NCBI RefSeq assembly: GCF_000747665.1
Contig: NZ_BBKT01000051.1
Coordinates: 1 to 64,000 of the forward strand
Reading direction: 5' to 3'
DNA: 64,000 nt
From: Thermoanaerobacterium saccharolyticum
GTDB lineage: Bacteria > Bacillota > Thermoanaerobacteria > Thermoanaerobacterales > Thermoanaerobacteraceae
A program made the position numbers and the translations under genes. Below the pieces are notes generated by a model. It saw only the letters and a program-made list of their open reading frames with translations. It did no database searches and was not told where the DNA came from. Below, in pieces: positions 47,084 to 56,589 of this stretch. Within the stretch, counting starts at the first letter, position 1. Each line of letters begins with the position of its first letter.

Positions 47084-47524
47084 GTGAACGAAATAGATGA
47101 TATAAAGGAGAATTTGAAGCAAAAAGGATTAAAGTTGACCACACAGAGAAGGGCAATACTTGACGTTATAATAGAAAATCGCGAAAAGCATTTGTCTTCA
47201 GAGGAAATATACGATCTTGTAAAGGAAAAGTATCCAGAAATAGGTCTTGCTACTGTCTACAGAACATTACAGCTTTTTGATGAAATGGGCATAATATACA
47301 AATTAAACTTCGATGATGGACGCAGCAGATATGAACTTTATCACAATGAAGATCATCAGCATCACCATTTAATTTGTTTAAAGTGCGGCAGTGTGATTGA
47401 AATGGAGGGAGATTTGCTAGAGAATTTAGAAGAAGCGATAGAAAATACAAAGAATTTTCAAATAATCGATCATAATGTAAAATTTTTTGGATATTGTAGC
47501 AAGTGCAAACAAAATAAAAATTAG
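47084..47524 (+). CDS. Fur family metal-responsive regulator
   Basis: A 146-residue regulator. The winged helix includes LTTQRRAILDVI and LATVYRTLQLFDEMG. HHHLICLKCGSVIEM has the His-rich metal site and first CxxC, and CSKCK the second zinc CxxC. It could be Fur, PerR or Zur. The residues visible do not settle which. The start is GTG 47084 after AAGGTGG. A terminator follows. Confidence 0.92.
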   Translation: MNEIDDIKENLKQKGLKLTTQRRAILDVIIENREKHLSSEEIYDLVKEKYPEIGLATVYRTLQLFDEMGIIYKLNFDDGRSRYELYHNEDHQHHHLICLKCGSVIEMEGDLLENLEEAIENTKNFQIIDHNVKFFGYCSKCKQNKN

Positions 47525-47554
47525 GCCTGTCAGATTGACGGGCTTAATTTTTTA
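47516..47554 (+). terminator. terminator after the Fur-family gene
   Basis: AATTAGGCCTGTCA and TGACGGGCTTAATT pair with wobbles, followed by T residues. Confidence 0.88.
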
Positions 47555-47679
47555 TATCTACTTGAAGATGAGCATTAAATAAAGTATAATACAATTAATT
47601 AGTGTGTTGTACGGGTAATGTTTTATTGTTGTTGGTTAAAATATTATTAGCGATATTAACGAAGAAGGGAGATATGTAT

Positions 47680-49344
47680 TTGACAAATAAGACAAAATTA
47701 AAAATCATACCTTTGGGCGGGTTAAATGAAATCGGGAAAAATATGACCGTAATTGAGTACGGAAATGACATTATTGTTATTGACTGCGGTCTTGCTTTTC
47801 CTGATGACGAGATGTTGGGTATAGATCTTGTCATCCCAGACATTTCGTATTTGTTGAAGAATAAAGAAAAAGTCAAGGCTATCGTTTTGACGCACGGGCA
47901 TGAAGACCACATTGGAGCTTTGCCTTATGTTCTAAGGCAATTAAATGTGCCTGTGTATGGGACACGCTTGACGCTTGGCTTAGTCGAGTACAAATTAAAA
48001 GAAAATGGGCTTTTAAGAGATAGCAAATTGGTAACGGTGAAACCTCGAGAGATAGTGACGTTTGGACAACTTAGAGTAGAATTTATAAGAACATCTCACA
48101 GCATTGCTGATTCGGCGGCACTGGCTATCCATACACCTGTTGGAGTTGTATTTCACTCTGGCGATTTTAAGATAGACTTTACTCCAATTGGTGGAGAAGT
48201 GGCTGATTTTCATAGATTTGCCGAATTAGGAGAACAAGGCGTTCTTGTCATGATGTGTGATAGTACAAATATCGAGAGACCAGGTTATACGATGTCTGAG
48301 AAAACTGTTGGAGAAACATTTGACAATATATTCAGAAAAGCTGAACAGAGGATAATCGTAGCTACATTTGCATCAAACATTCATCGCGTTCAACAGATAA
48401 TCGATTCTGCTTACAAGTATGGAAGAAAAGTTTCGATTTCAGGGCGAAGTATGATAAATGTCATAAATGTAGCCAATGAATTAGGGTATTTAAGCATACC
48501 AGAAGGTACACTTGTAGATATCGATGAAGCTAATAGACTTCCGTATAGTGAAGTAGTCATTATTACCACTGGCAGCCAAGGAGAGCCTATGTCAGCATTG
48601 ACAAGAATGGCATCTTCAGAACACAAAAAAGTTGAGATAGTGCCGGGTGATACAGTTGTAATATCTGCTTCTGCTATACCTGGCAATGAAAAATTAATAT
48701 CAAGAGTAATAAATCAACTGTTCAAAAAAGGCGCTGAAGTAATATACGATGCATTGGCTGATGTACATGTATCCGGACATGCATGCCAAGAAGAAATCAA
48801 ACTGCTCCACACACTAATAAAACCGCAATTTTTTATTCCCGTACATGGAGAATACAGGCATTTGAAACAACATGCCAAACTGGCAGAAGATCTTGGTATG
48901 GATCCTAAAAATATATTCATTGCTGATAATGGTACAGTGATTGAATTTACAAAAAATTCAGGTCGGATTACTGGTACAGTAACTGCAGGCAAAGTATTGG
49001 TTGACGGCTTAGGCGTTGGAGATGTAGGAAATATAGTCTTAAGGGATAGGAAACATCTTTCTCAGGATGGTTTACTGGTGGTTGTTGTTACCATATCTAA
49101 AGAAAAAGGTTCTGTAATCGCTGGGCCTGATATAATATCAAGAGGCTTTGTATATGTGAGAGAGTCAGAAGATTTGATGGAGGAAGCCAAAAATCTCGTT
49201 AAAGAAACTCTTTCACAATGCGAGAAGGATGATATAACAGAATGGTCGTCTATAAAGACTATGATTAAGGAATGCTTAAGCAGCTTTTTATATGAAAAAA
49301 CAAAGAGAAATCCAATGATATTACCTATAATAATGGAAATATAG
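47680..49344 (+). CDS. rnj: ribonuclease J
   Basis: About 554 residues from TTG 47680, the usual RNase J length. The metallo-beta-lactamase motif is LTHGHEDHIGALP, the beta-CASP domain has STNIERPGYT, HSGDFKIDFTP and GSQGEPMSAL, and the C-terminal HVSGHACQEE is present. It is a 5'-3' exonuclease and endonuclease for mRNA decay and rRNA maturation. AAGGGAG ends at 47671, so TTG 47680 is preferred to ATG 47674. Confidence 0.95.
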   Translation: MTNKTKLKIIPLGGLNEIGKNMTVIEYGNDIIVIDCGLAFPDDEMLGIDLVIPDISYLLKNKEKVKAIVLTHGHEDHIGALPYVLRQLNVPVYGTRLTLGLVEYKLKENGLLRDSKLVTVKPREIVTFGQLRVEFIRTSHSIADSAALAIHTPVGVVFHSGDFKIDFTPIGGEVADFHRFAELGEQGVLVMMCDSTNIERPGYTMSEKTVGETFDNIFRKAEQRIIVATFASNIHRVQQIIDSAYKYGRKVSISGRSMINVINVANELGYLSIPEGTLVDIDEANRLPYSEVVIITTGSQGEPMSALTRMASSEHKKVEIVPGDTVVISASAIPGNEKLISRVINQLFKKGAEVIYDALADVHVSGHACQEEIKLLHTLIKPQFFIPVHGEYRHLKQHAKLAEDLGMDPKNIFIADNGTVIEFTKNSGRITGTVTAGKVLVDGLGVGDVGNIVLRDRKHLSQDGLLVVVVTISKEKGSVIAGPDIISRGFVYVRESEDLMEEAKNLVKETLSQCEKDDITEWSSIKTMIKECLSSFLYEKTKRNPMILPIIMEI

Positions 49345-49356
49345 GAGGATTAATGT

Positions 49357-49687
49357 ATGAACGTATATGATAAAGCGTATGAATTAAAAAGAGCAATAGA
49401 GGAGCTGCCTGAATATAAAGCATTTAAAGACGCATTCAAAAAAATTGAGTCTAACGAGCAAAATAAAAAAAATGTTAGAAGATTTTAGAAAAAAACAATT
49501 AGAAATTCAGACGAAAGAACTGACGGGCAAAGAAATAACAAAAGAAGATGAGGAAATGTTGAAAAAGCTTTATGATATACTAAGCTTAAATCCTGAATTA
49601 AGTGCTTATCTTTCTGCAGAATACAGCTTTTCTCGCATAATGGATGACATTACAAAGATTATAATGGATGTTGTTAATTTAAAATAA
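49357..49687 (+). pseudogene. YlbF/YmcA family protein, single-base frameshift
   Basis: ATG 49357 follows AGGAGG. It reads MNVYDKAYELKRAIEELPEY and breaks at eight A (49465-49472). With seven A it continues MLEDFRKKQLEIQ and PELSAYLSAEYSFSRIM to 109 residues, the YlbF helical family. In Bacillus YlbF, YmcA and YaaT form a complex that controls RNase Y activity, which fits the position next to RNase J. Confidence 0.83.
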
Positions 49688-49689
49688 CA

Positions 49690-49729
49690 AATAAAAACAA
49701 GTAGGCTAAAAACCTTACTTGTTTTTATT
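49690..49729 (+). terminator. terminator after ylbF
   Basis: AAACAAGTA and TACTTGTTT are the arms, with an internal AGG/CCT pairing, and T-rich DNA follows. Confidence 0.88.
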
Positions 49730-49786
49730 TGTATATAATTATATAATCTTTGTATAAAGTGTCGATTTTTGATTTGAGGAGAGCTC

Positions 49787-50819
49787 ATGATGATAAATGT
49801 AAAGGGGAAGAAAGTAAAGAAAAGATCGCTTGTTACGATTGTCGTTGTAGTCTTTTTTATCATATCAGCGGCTATATATTATGAGAGTTTGTTTAAGCCT
49901 GTTGATAATAACCCGACTGAAAAAGAAGTTGTCATACCGAAAGGTGCGTCTACTTTAGAAATAGCTAAGATATTGCGAAATAAAGACTTAATAAAAAGCG
50001 AGTGGTTTTTTATTTTTCGTTCAAAATTTTACGATGATGGCGACCAAATGAAAGCCGGAAAGTATCTTTTAAGTTCAAATATGACTACGGATGAGATAAT
50101 TGAGAAATTGAAAGAAGGAAAGGTTGTATTAGATACTGTTAAATTTACTATACCTGAAGGATTTACTGTAAGTGAGATTGCAGACCGTTTGCAACAGATG
50201 GGTATAGTCAATAAAAGCGATTTTATGAATGAAGCTCAAAATGGTGTGTTTAATTATGAATTTTTAAAAGACATTCCTAAAGACAGGCCAGATCGCTTAG
50301 AGGGATATCTTTTTCCTGACACATATATTATAAAAAAAAGGGGCAAGTGCTCATGATATTATAAATCTTATGCTGGCAAGGTTTGACGAAATATATAAAT
50401 CTTATATAAAAGGGAAAGAAACCAATATTGGCATGACTACCGACAAAATTGTGATAGTAGCCTCAATGATTGAAAAAGAAGCTAAAATAGACAAAGACAG
50501 ACCACTTATTGCTGGTGTAATATACAACAGATTAAATAAAAACATGAAATTGCAGATTGACGCTACCGTTGAATATGCCATAGGAGAGCACAAAGATAAA
50601 TTGTCTCTTGATGATTTGAAAGTTAATTCACCGTATAATACCTATTTGCATTACGGATTGCCGATAGGACCGATTAGCAATCCAGGTTTAAAATCCATAG
50701 AAGCAGCTATAAACCCTGCAAAACATGATTATTACTACTATGTGGCTCAAAATGATGGCTCTCATATTTTTAGCAAGACGTATTTAGATCAGTTAAATGC
50801 AGAAAAAAAGGTCAATTGA
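49787..50819 (+). pseudogene. mltG: endolytic transglycosylase MltG (YceG-like), single-base frameshift
   Basis: ATG 49787 follows GAGGAG. It has an N-terminal transmembrane helix (about 15-32). The frame breaks at eight A (50332-50339). With seven A it spans 343 residues. Motifs are FTIPEGFTVSEIADRL, GYLFPDTYII, catalytic Glu in VASMIEKEAK, LQIDATVEYAIG and SPYNTYLHYGLPIGPISNPG. It cleaves nascent glycan strands at the membrane. The mltG-yrrM-U32 order matches Bacillus yrrL-yrrM-yrrO. Confidence 0.9.
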
Positions 50820-50836
50820 AATAAGAGGTGCCGTTT

Positions 50837-51466
50837 ATGATAGATAGCGACATAAAATTTATAAGGCAATTGTTTGATGTAAGGCAAGGGCTGCTTAAAG
50901 AAATTGAGAGTTATGCAAGTGATAATTTTATTCCAATTGTAAAACCTGAAGTTGCAAAATTTTTGGAGACAATTATAAAAGTCAAGCAGCCAGAAAATAT
51001 TTTAGAAATAGGTACAGCCATTGGCTATTCTTCTATCGTAATGCTATTAGCTTATGAAAATTGCAAAATCCTTACTATTGAAAAAGACATGGATATGGCT
51101 GAGATGGCAAAAAATAATTTTATTAAAGCTTCTCTGTTAGATAGGGTTGAACTTATAAAAGGTGATGCTTTGGATGTTTTGCCTTGCCTTAATAAAAAGT
51201 ACGACTTAATATTTATTGATGCAGCGAAAGGCCATTATAAAGAATTTTTTGACGAATCTTTAAGACTATTAAATGATAGAGGTATTTTGATTTGTGATAA
51301 TATTTTGTATAAAGGTTATGTTGCTGCTGAAAAGCATGTAAAACATAAGCGAAGAACAATAGTTTACAGGATGAGAGATTTTATTTTGTATGTTTTAAAC
51401 AAGACAGGAATATCTACGACAATTATACCCATAGGTGATGGATTGTCTATAAGCGTAAAGGAGTGA
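50837..51466 (+). CDS. trmR: O-methyltransferase, YrrM/TrmR family
   Basis: A 209-residue class I SAM methyltransferase. The SAM loop is ILEIGTAIGYSSIVM, the acidic residue is in LTIEKDMDMAE, and IFIDAAKGHY is the post-motif. YrrM (TrmR) methylates the 5-hydroxyuridine at position 34 of tRNA, and the hydroxylase family U32 lies just downstream. ATG 50837 follows AAGAGGTG. Confidence 0.88.
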   Translation: MIDSDIKFIRQLFDVRQGLLKEIESYASDNFIPIVKPEVAKFLETIIKVKQPENILEIGTAIGYSSIVMLLAYENCKILTIEKDMDMAEMAKNNFIKASLLDRVELIKGDALDVLPCLNKKYDLIFIDAAKGHYKEFFDESLRLLNDRGILICDNILYKGYVAAEKHVKHKRRTIVYRMRDFILYVLNKTGISTTIIPIGDGLSISVKE

Positions 51467-51470
51467 AAAG

Positions 51471-52682
51471 ATGGTTGAATTATTATCGCCGGCCGGTGAT
51501 ATAGAAAGAGTTAAAGTTGCGATAAATTATGGAGCCGATGCTGTTTATTTCGGTGGAAACAATTATGGACTTAGAGCTGCAGTCGGCTTTAGCATGGATG
51601 AGATAAAATATGCCGTTGAGTATGTCAAAAATCATGGTAAAAAAGCTTATTTAACTGTAAACATATTTCCTCACAATGATGATCTTATTGGACTGCCAGA
51701 ATATATATACGAAGTTAGTAAAACGGGAATAGACGCAGTGATAATTTCTGATCCTGGTGTGTTTTCAATAGTTAAGGAAGTTGCGCCAAAACTTGAAATT
51801 CATATAAGCACACAGGCTAATAACGTTAATTATAGAAGCGCAATTTTTTGGCATGACTTAGGGGCAAAGCGCATTGTTTTGGCTAGAGAATTGTCTTTGG
51901 AAGAGATAAGGAAGATAAGACAAAAAACTCCAGATGATTTGGAATTGGAAGTGTTTGTCCACGGTGCAATGTGTATTTCATATTCTGGCAGATGTCTTCT
52001 TAGCAATTACTTAACGGGAAGAGATGCAAATAAAGGTGAATGTACACATCCATGCAGATGGAAATATTATCTTGTTGAAGAGAAAAGACCTGGACAGTAC
52101 ATGAAGATAGAAGAAGATGACAGAGGAACGTATATAATGAATTCAAAAGATCTGTGCATGATAAAATACATTCCGGATGTCATTAAAGCAGGTGCTACCA
52201 GCCTAAAGATAGAAGGTAGAAACAAAAGCTCGTATTATGTTGCTGTTGTAACAAAAGCTTATAGAAAAGCAATTGATGACTATCTGGAATTTGGCGATAA
52301 ATATGTTTTTGATGAAAGTCTTTTAGAAGAATTAGGGAAAGTCAGCAATAGAGACTTTACGACTGGTTTCTATTTCGAGAAGCCTGGCCCTGAATCGCAC
52401 AATTATGATTCTTCATCATACATTAGAAGTTACAATATTGTTGGAATGGTGATGGATTACGATGACAAAAATAGCATGGCTATAATTGAGCAAAGAAATA
52501 GATTTTTTTCGGGCGATGTAGTAGAGATCGTAGGTCCTAAAGATGTGTTTACGGAGACTATTGATAAAATGTATGATATAGAAGGCAATGAAATAGAAGT
52601 TGCACCACATCCACAGATGATTGTGAAGATTCCATTAAAGAGGAGGGTAGAAAAATATTACATTCTTAGGAAAAAAGTATAG
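51471..52682 (+). CDS. U32 family protein, TrhP type (tRNA uridine 5-hydroxylation)
   Basis: A 403-residue peptidase-U32-fold protein. It has LLSPAGDIERVKVAINYGADAVYFGG split over the N-terminal barrel, EVFVHGAMCISYSGRCLLS, and CTHPCRWKY with GATSLKIEGRNKS. The four Cys fit an Fe-S site. In Bacillus, TrhP1 and TrhP2 with prephenate make ho5U34 for TrmR to methylate. Only one U32 gene is present here. Four bases separate it from yrrM. Confidence 0.9.
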   Translation: MVELLSPAGDIERVKVAINYGADAVYFGGNNYGLRAAVGFSMDEIKYAVEYVKNHGKKAYLTVNIFPHNDDLIGLPEYIYEVSKTGIDAVIISDPGVFSIVKEVAPKLEIHISTQANNVNYRSAIFWHDLGAKRIVLARELSLEEIRKIRQKTPDDLELEVFVHGAMCISYSGRCLLSNYLTGRDANKGECTHPCRWKYYLVEEKRPGQYMKIEEDDRGTYIMNSKDLCMIKYIPDVIKAGATSLKIEGRNKSSYYVAVVTKAYRKAIDDYLEFGDKYVFDESLLEELGKVSNRDFTTGFYFEKPGPESHNYDSSSYIRSYNIVGMVMDYDDKNSMAIIEQRNRFFSGDVVEIVGPKDVFTETIDKMYDIEGNEIEVAPHPQMIVKIPLKRRVEKYYILRKKV

Positions 52683-52695
52683 TTTTGTGAATGTT

Positions 52696-52738
52696 AAACT
52701 CCTTCATGGGATATAATAAACCCAGAAAGGAGTTTTTT
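52696..52738 (+). promoter_or_regulatory. terminator-like hairpin that contains the PBP ribosome site
   Basis: AAACTCCTT (52696-52704) pairs with AAGGAGTTT (52727-52735), with GGG/CCC inside, and TTTTTT follows directly before ATG 52739. The 3' arm is itself the ribosome site. TATAAT (52712-52717) sits in the loop and could be a -10. Read-through RNA would terminate or hide the ribosome site, whereas RNA initiated inside the loop would not. Confidence 0.65.
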
Positions 52739-54343
52739 ATGAACAAGAAAAACCTTAGGTTTATTGTTTTAAATGCTACAACCATTTTTCTTATTTTATC
52801 TTTATTAATAAGGCTTTTTTATATACAATACGTAAAAGGCGAAACATACGCTAAAATTGCTGTAGACCAAAAAATCCAAAGTTTGAATTTAGACAAAAAA
52901 CGTGGCGAAATATACGACAGAAATTTAATACCTTTTACAGACAGAAATTCAATAAAATATGTGTATGCAATTCCTGGCTTGATTATCAATAAAAAAGCAG
53001 CATCAGAAATCATAAATAAACTAACAGGTATTTCAGAAAGTGAGATATATAAAAATCTAAATGCTGGAAAAGATATTCTTAGTTATAAAGTTAAATATAC
53101 ATACGACGAAAAGTTACCTGTTGGAATGTTTATAATTAATATTCCTCAAAGATATGACTCTAATTCATTGGCAAGACATATAATAGGATATAGTGGCAGC
53201 ACTAATTATGGATTGGAAGATACATTCAACAAAATTTTAAGCACTAACGGATATGATTCCATAGCTGTATTTAAAGACAACAATAATGACTATTTAAAAG
53301 GATTGGGTGTAAAAATAAGAAGCACTGATAAAAATGTATATTCGATTCAAACTACACTCGATTATCATATTCAGAAAGCGGTAGAAAATATTTTGGATAA
53401 AAACAATATTAATGGTGCTGCGGTTGTCTTAAGTGTAAAAAATGGAGATATTTTGGCAATGGCTTCAAGGCCCAACTACGATCAAAATAAAGTTAGTGAT
53501 TATCTAAACAGCAAAAACGAAGAATTGCTAAATAAAGCGGTGATGGATTATCCACCGGGATCCATTTTTAAAATAATAGTGGCGTCTGCTGCATTAGAAA
53601 ATAAAAAGGTTAATATATACGATAACTTTATTGACGAACCGTACATAAACATCGATGGTGTCATTTACCATAATTTTATGGATGAGTCAAATGGATTGAT
53701 TAATATGATTAAAGCATTTGAAGTCTCATCAAATACGACATTTATAAAGATTGGGCAAAAGACAGGTGGCAGCAATATAATAGAAATGGCAAAAAAATTT
53801 GGAATAACAAAAGATGATAATTTGCCTATAGAGGAACAAATTGGCACATTGCCATCTTTGGAAAATACATTAGGTGCTGGGATAGGAAATCTTTCGATTG
53901 GGCAGGGAGATGTCGCAATGACTCCGTTGCAAGCTGCTGATGTTGCAGCGACGATTGCCAATAATGGTATAAGAAATGTTCCTAATCTTTTAAAAGCTAT
54001 TGTAGACGAGAATGGCAATATTGTAGAAAATTTACATAAAGTAAATTCATACAGAGTTGTAAGTGAAAGCACAGCAGATAGTGTAAAAGAAATGATGAGA
54101 GATGTTGTAATAAATGGAACCGGAAAAAACGCAGAAACCGAGTATAAGTCGGCGGGAAAAACTGGTTCGGCTGAGGTAAACAGAGAAAAAAATATATATC
54201 ATGCATGGTTTACTGGCTTTGTTCCTTATGATGAGCCTGTTTATGCAATATCAGTTTTTGTTAAAAATGGTGATATTGGTGGAATTAAAGCAGCTCCAAT
54301 ATTTAAACAAATAGCTGAAGAAATAATGAAATACTATAAATGA
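52739..54343 (+). CDS. class B penicillin-binding protein (transpeptidase)
   Basis: A 534-residue protein. It has one N-terminal transmembrane helix (about 9-28), a dimerisation domain with KRGEIYDRN, and a transpeptidase domain with SxxK in YPPGSIFKI, SxN in VSSNTTF and KTGSAE. No PASTA domains. It crosslinks peptidoglycan. Proximity to sigK makes a sporulation role possible but not shown. ATG 52739 follows AAAGGAG. The 16-residue extension upstream lies within the hairpin. Confidence 0.9.
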   Translation: MNKKNLRFIVLNATTIFLILSLLIRLFYIQYVKGETYAKIAVDQKIQSLNLDKKRGEIYDRNLIPFTDRNSIKYVYAIPGLIINKKAASEIINKLTGISESEIYKNLNAGKDILSYKVKYTYDEKLPVGMFIINIPQRYDSNSLARHIIGYSGSTNYGLEDTFNKILSTNGYDSIAVFKDNNNDYLKGLGVKIRSTDKNVYSIQTTLDYHIQKAVENILDKNNINGAAVVLSVKNGDILAMASRPNYDQNKVSDYLNSKNEELLNKAVMDYPPGSIFKIIVASAALENKKVNIYDNFIDEPYINIDGVIYHNFMDESNGLINMIKAFEVSSNTTFIKIGQKTGGSNIIEMAKKFGITKDDNLPIEEQIGTLPSLENTLGAGIGNLSIGQGDVAMTPLQAADVAATIANNGIRNVPNLLKAIVDENGNIVENLHKVNSYRVVSESTADSVKEMMRDVVINGTGKNAETEYKSAGKTGSAEVNREKNIYHAWFTGFVPYDEPVYAISVFVKNGDIGGIKAAPIFKQIAEEIMKYYK

Positions 54344-54357
54344 GACTTGCACCAAAG

Positions 54358-54392
54358 ATTTTAAGTTGCATATATTTAATATGTGACTTAAA
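54358..54392 (+). repeat. hairpin before sigK
   Basis: TTTTAAGT-TG-CATAT and ATATG-TG-ACTTAAAA are symmetrical arms with one internal TG/TG mismatch. There is no T-tract. It may terminate PBP transcripts inefficiently or overlap the sigK promoter region. Confidence 0.5.
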
Positions 54393-54409
54393 ATGTGGAG
54401 GTGGCACTT

Positions 54410-55105
54410 ATGTGGGCAGCGCTTATAGCGCTTGTGACATCAATAGTGAAAGACATAATCAATTTCGGCTATTTAACAAATGCTAATTCATTTCCCCAAC
54501 CTCTCACAGCAGAAGAAGAAAAAAAGTATTTTGAAGCCTTTAAAAACGGTGATGAAGAAGCGAAAAATATTTTAATAGAAAGAAATTTAAGACTTGTGGC
54601 CCATGTTGTAAAAAAGTACAGTAATACAGGTAAAGATGTAGATGATTTAATATCTATAGGCACAATAGGTCTTATTAAGGCGATTTTAACCTACGATTCT
54701 TCAAAAGGAACTCATTTGGCCACATATGCGGCTCGATGCATTGAAAATGAAATATTGATGTCATTGCGAGCAGAAAAGAAGATAAAATCTGAAATATCTC
54801 TACATGATCCTATAGGAGTTGATAAAGAAGGCAATGAGATTTCGCTAATCGATATTTTAGGGACTGAGACAGATGAGGTAAGTGATCAAGTAGAATTAAG
54901 AATGCAAGTTAAAAAACTGTACTACAAGTTAAATAGCGTCCTTAAAAATAGGGAAAAATTGATAATTGAATTAAGATATGGTCTCTTAAATGGCGGTGCA
55001 AAAACTCAGCGAGAAATAGCAAAAATGTTAGGAATTTCAAGATCTTATGTGTCAAGGATAGAAAAAAAGGCATTAAACAAATTATTTAAGGAAATGACTA
55101 TGTAA
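54410..55105 (+). CDS. sigK: sporulation sigma factor SigK (pro-sigma-K)
   Basis: A 231-residue sigma-70 family protein. It begins with a hydrophobic pro-sequence (MWAALIALVTSIVKDI) of the kind removed by intramembrane proteolysis. FPQPL marks the mature start region. RNLRLVAHVVKKY, DLISIGTIGLIKAI, YAARCIENEILM, SLHDPIGVDKEGNEISLID and REIAKMLGISRSYVSRIEKKAL are SigK regions 2-4. It directs late mother-cell transcription. The gene is not split by a skin element. ATG 54410 follows GGAGGTGG. Confidence 0.94.
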   Translation: MWAALIALVTSIVKDIINFGYLTNANSFPQPLTAEEEKKYFEAFKNGDEEAKNILIERNLRLVAHVVKKYSNTGKDVDDLISIGTIGLIKAILTYDSSKGTHLATYAARCIENEILMSLRAEKKIKSEISLHDPIGVDKEGNEISLIDILGTETDEVSDQVELRMQVKKLYYKLNSVLKNREKLIIELRYGLLNGGAKTQREIAKMLGISRSYVSRIEKKALNKLFKEMTM

Positions 55106-55133
55106 AGTGTGAACTGAAGGTTTTAATCCAAAT

Positions 55134-55166
55134 GCTGTCTGTATTGACAGTTTATTTTTTTTTTAA
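55134..55166 (+). terminator. terminator after sigK
   Basis: CTGTC and GACAG pair around TGTATT, followed by a long T-run. Confidence 0.85.
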
Positions 55167-55198
55167 AGTATAATTAAAGTAAGTTTGGGGTGAATTTA

Positions 55199-55684
55199 TT
55201 GTATAAAAAATTGATACCAGATATGTATGCTAATTCAATATACGATATAGACTTTGAAAAGTTAAAAGAAAGAGGAATAACATCATTGATTTTTGATATT
55301 GACAATACGCTTGTACCACAAAAGGTTTTAAATCCAGATCGAAAGGTGATTAGCTTGTTTAAATTTTTGAAGTCAAAAGGTTTTAAAGTTTGCCTTATAT
55401 CAAACAATACGACCAAGAGAGTAAATAATTTTACTAAAGGTACAGGTGTAAAAGGAATCTCATGGGCTATAAAGCCGAGAAAGTCCGCTTTTTATAAGGC
55501 ATTGGAAATGCTTGATTCTACGCCTGATGAAACTGCTGTTGTTGGCGATCAAATTTTTACCGATATACTTGGTGGACATAGAGTTGGACTTTTCACAATA
55601 CTTGTAAGACCTTTGTCGAACGAAGAGTTTGGATGGACTAAAATCATGAGAAAATTAGAAAAAAAGGTTCTAAAAAAGGTGTGA
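55199..55684 (+). CDS. YqeG family HAD IIIA phosphatase
   Basis: A 161-residue HAD hydrolase. The nucleophile motif is IFDIDNTLVP, motif 2 is CLISNNT, and AVVGDQIFTDILGG is motif 3/4. Substrate unknown; in Bacillus yqeG precedes yqeH and aroE, and here aroE also follows. The start is TTG 55199 behind GGGGTGA. GTG 55190 lies in the ribosome site. Confidence 0.9.
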   Translation: MYKKLIPDMYANSIYDIDFEKLKERGITSLIFDIDNTLVPQKVLNPDRKVISLFKFLKSKGFKVCLISNNTTKRVNNFTKGTGVKGISWAIKPRKSAFYKALEMLDSTPDETAVVGDQIFTDILGGHRVGLFTILVRPLSNEEFGWTKIMRKLEKKVLKKV

Positions 55685-55689
55685 AAAAA

Positions 55690-56541
55690 ATGGATATTAA
55701 TTCAAAAACAGGTATTTTTGGTGTGATAGGACATCCTATAGGGCACAGCCTATCGCCTTTGATACATAATTATGCTTTTGAAAATCTCGATTTTAATTCG
55801 GTTTACGTTTCTTTTGACGTAAAGCAAGAGGATTTAAAAGATGCAATTATGGGTGTAAAAGCACTGGGCATAAAAGGCCTTAACGTTACTGTTCCTCATA
55901 AAGAAAGTGTTATAAAGTATCTTGATTGTATTTCAGATGAAGCAAAAGTTATTGGAGCAGTGAACACAATAAAAAATAACGCTGGTTTATTAGAAGGGTA
56001 TAATACTGATGTAACAGGTTTCATGGAATCATTAAAAGAACACAATGTAGATGTTACAGGCAAAAATGCGGTTATTTTAGGTGCTGGTGGTGCTGCCAAA
56101 GCTGTGGCCACAGGATTAGCGCTTTTAGGAGCTAAGTCCATATATGTATGCAATAGATCGATAGATAAAGCAAAAGAAATTAGTATTCACATGGAAAATA
56201 ATTTTAATATTAAAAGCCGTGGGATTGGGTATAATGACTTAAATATGTTGGATGAGATTGATATGTTGATAAATGCAACCAGCGTTGGTATGCATCCAAA
56301 TGTAGGTGTGTCTCCAATCGGAGAAGGTGTAGTTGCAAAATCAAAATTTGTCTATGATATTATCTACAATCCTGAAAAGACGTTATTTCTAAGTTATGCG
56401 GAGAAATACCAGATAAAATACATTAATGGGCTTGATATGCTTATCAATCAAGCAAATGATTCATTTAAAATTTGGACTGGAGTAAATTTCGATAAAAAAA
56501 TTATTTTAAATTTTCTCAAAAAGAAGGATTTTGTTAAATAA
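55690..56541 (+). CDS. aroE: shikimate dehydrogenase
   Basis: A 283-residue enzyme. GVIGHPIGHSLSPLIHN is the shikimate site, NVTVPHKESV has the catalytic Lys, VILGAGGAAKAVATGL binds NADP, and NATSVGMHPN follows. It reduces 3-dehydroshikimate for aromatic amino-acid synthesis, upstream of the chorismate used by the trp operon. ATG 55690 follows AAAGGTGTG, and the gene is coupled to yqeG. Confidence 0.95.
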   Translation: MDINSKTGIFGVIGHPIGHSLSPLIHNYAFENLDFNSVYVSFDVKQEDLKDAIMGVKALGIKGLNVTVPHKESVIKYLDCISDEAKVIGAVNTIKNNAGLLEGYNTDVTGFMESLKEHNVDVTGKNAVILGAGGAAKAVATGLALLGAKSIYVCNRSIDKAKEISIHMENNFNIKSRGIGYNDLNMLDEIDMLINATSVGMHPNVGVSPIGEGVVAKSKFVYDIIYNPEKTLFLSYAEKYQIKYINGLDMLINQANDSFKIWTGVNFDKKIILNFLKKKDFVK

Positions 56542-56589
56542 TGTAGAATATAATTTATGTGTTTTAATTTTCATAAATTTGGATTTGAT

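Noticed and set aside
47602-47679. N-terminal extension of RNase J
   Set aside because: The extension is Leu/Cys-rich and unlike RNase J, and the ribosome site GAAGGGAG lies downstream of it, pointing to TTG 47680.
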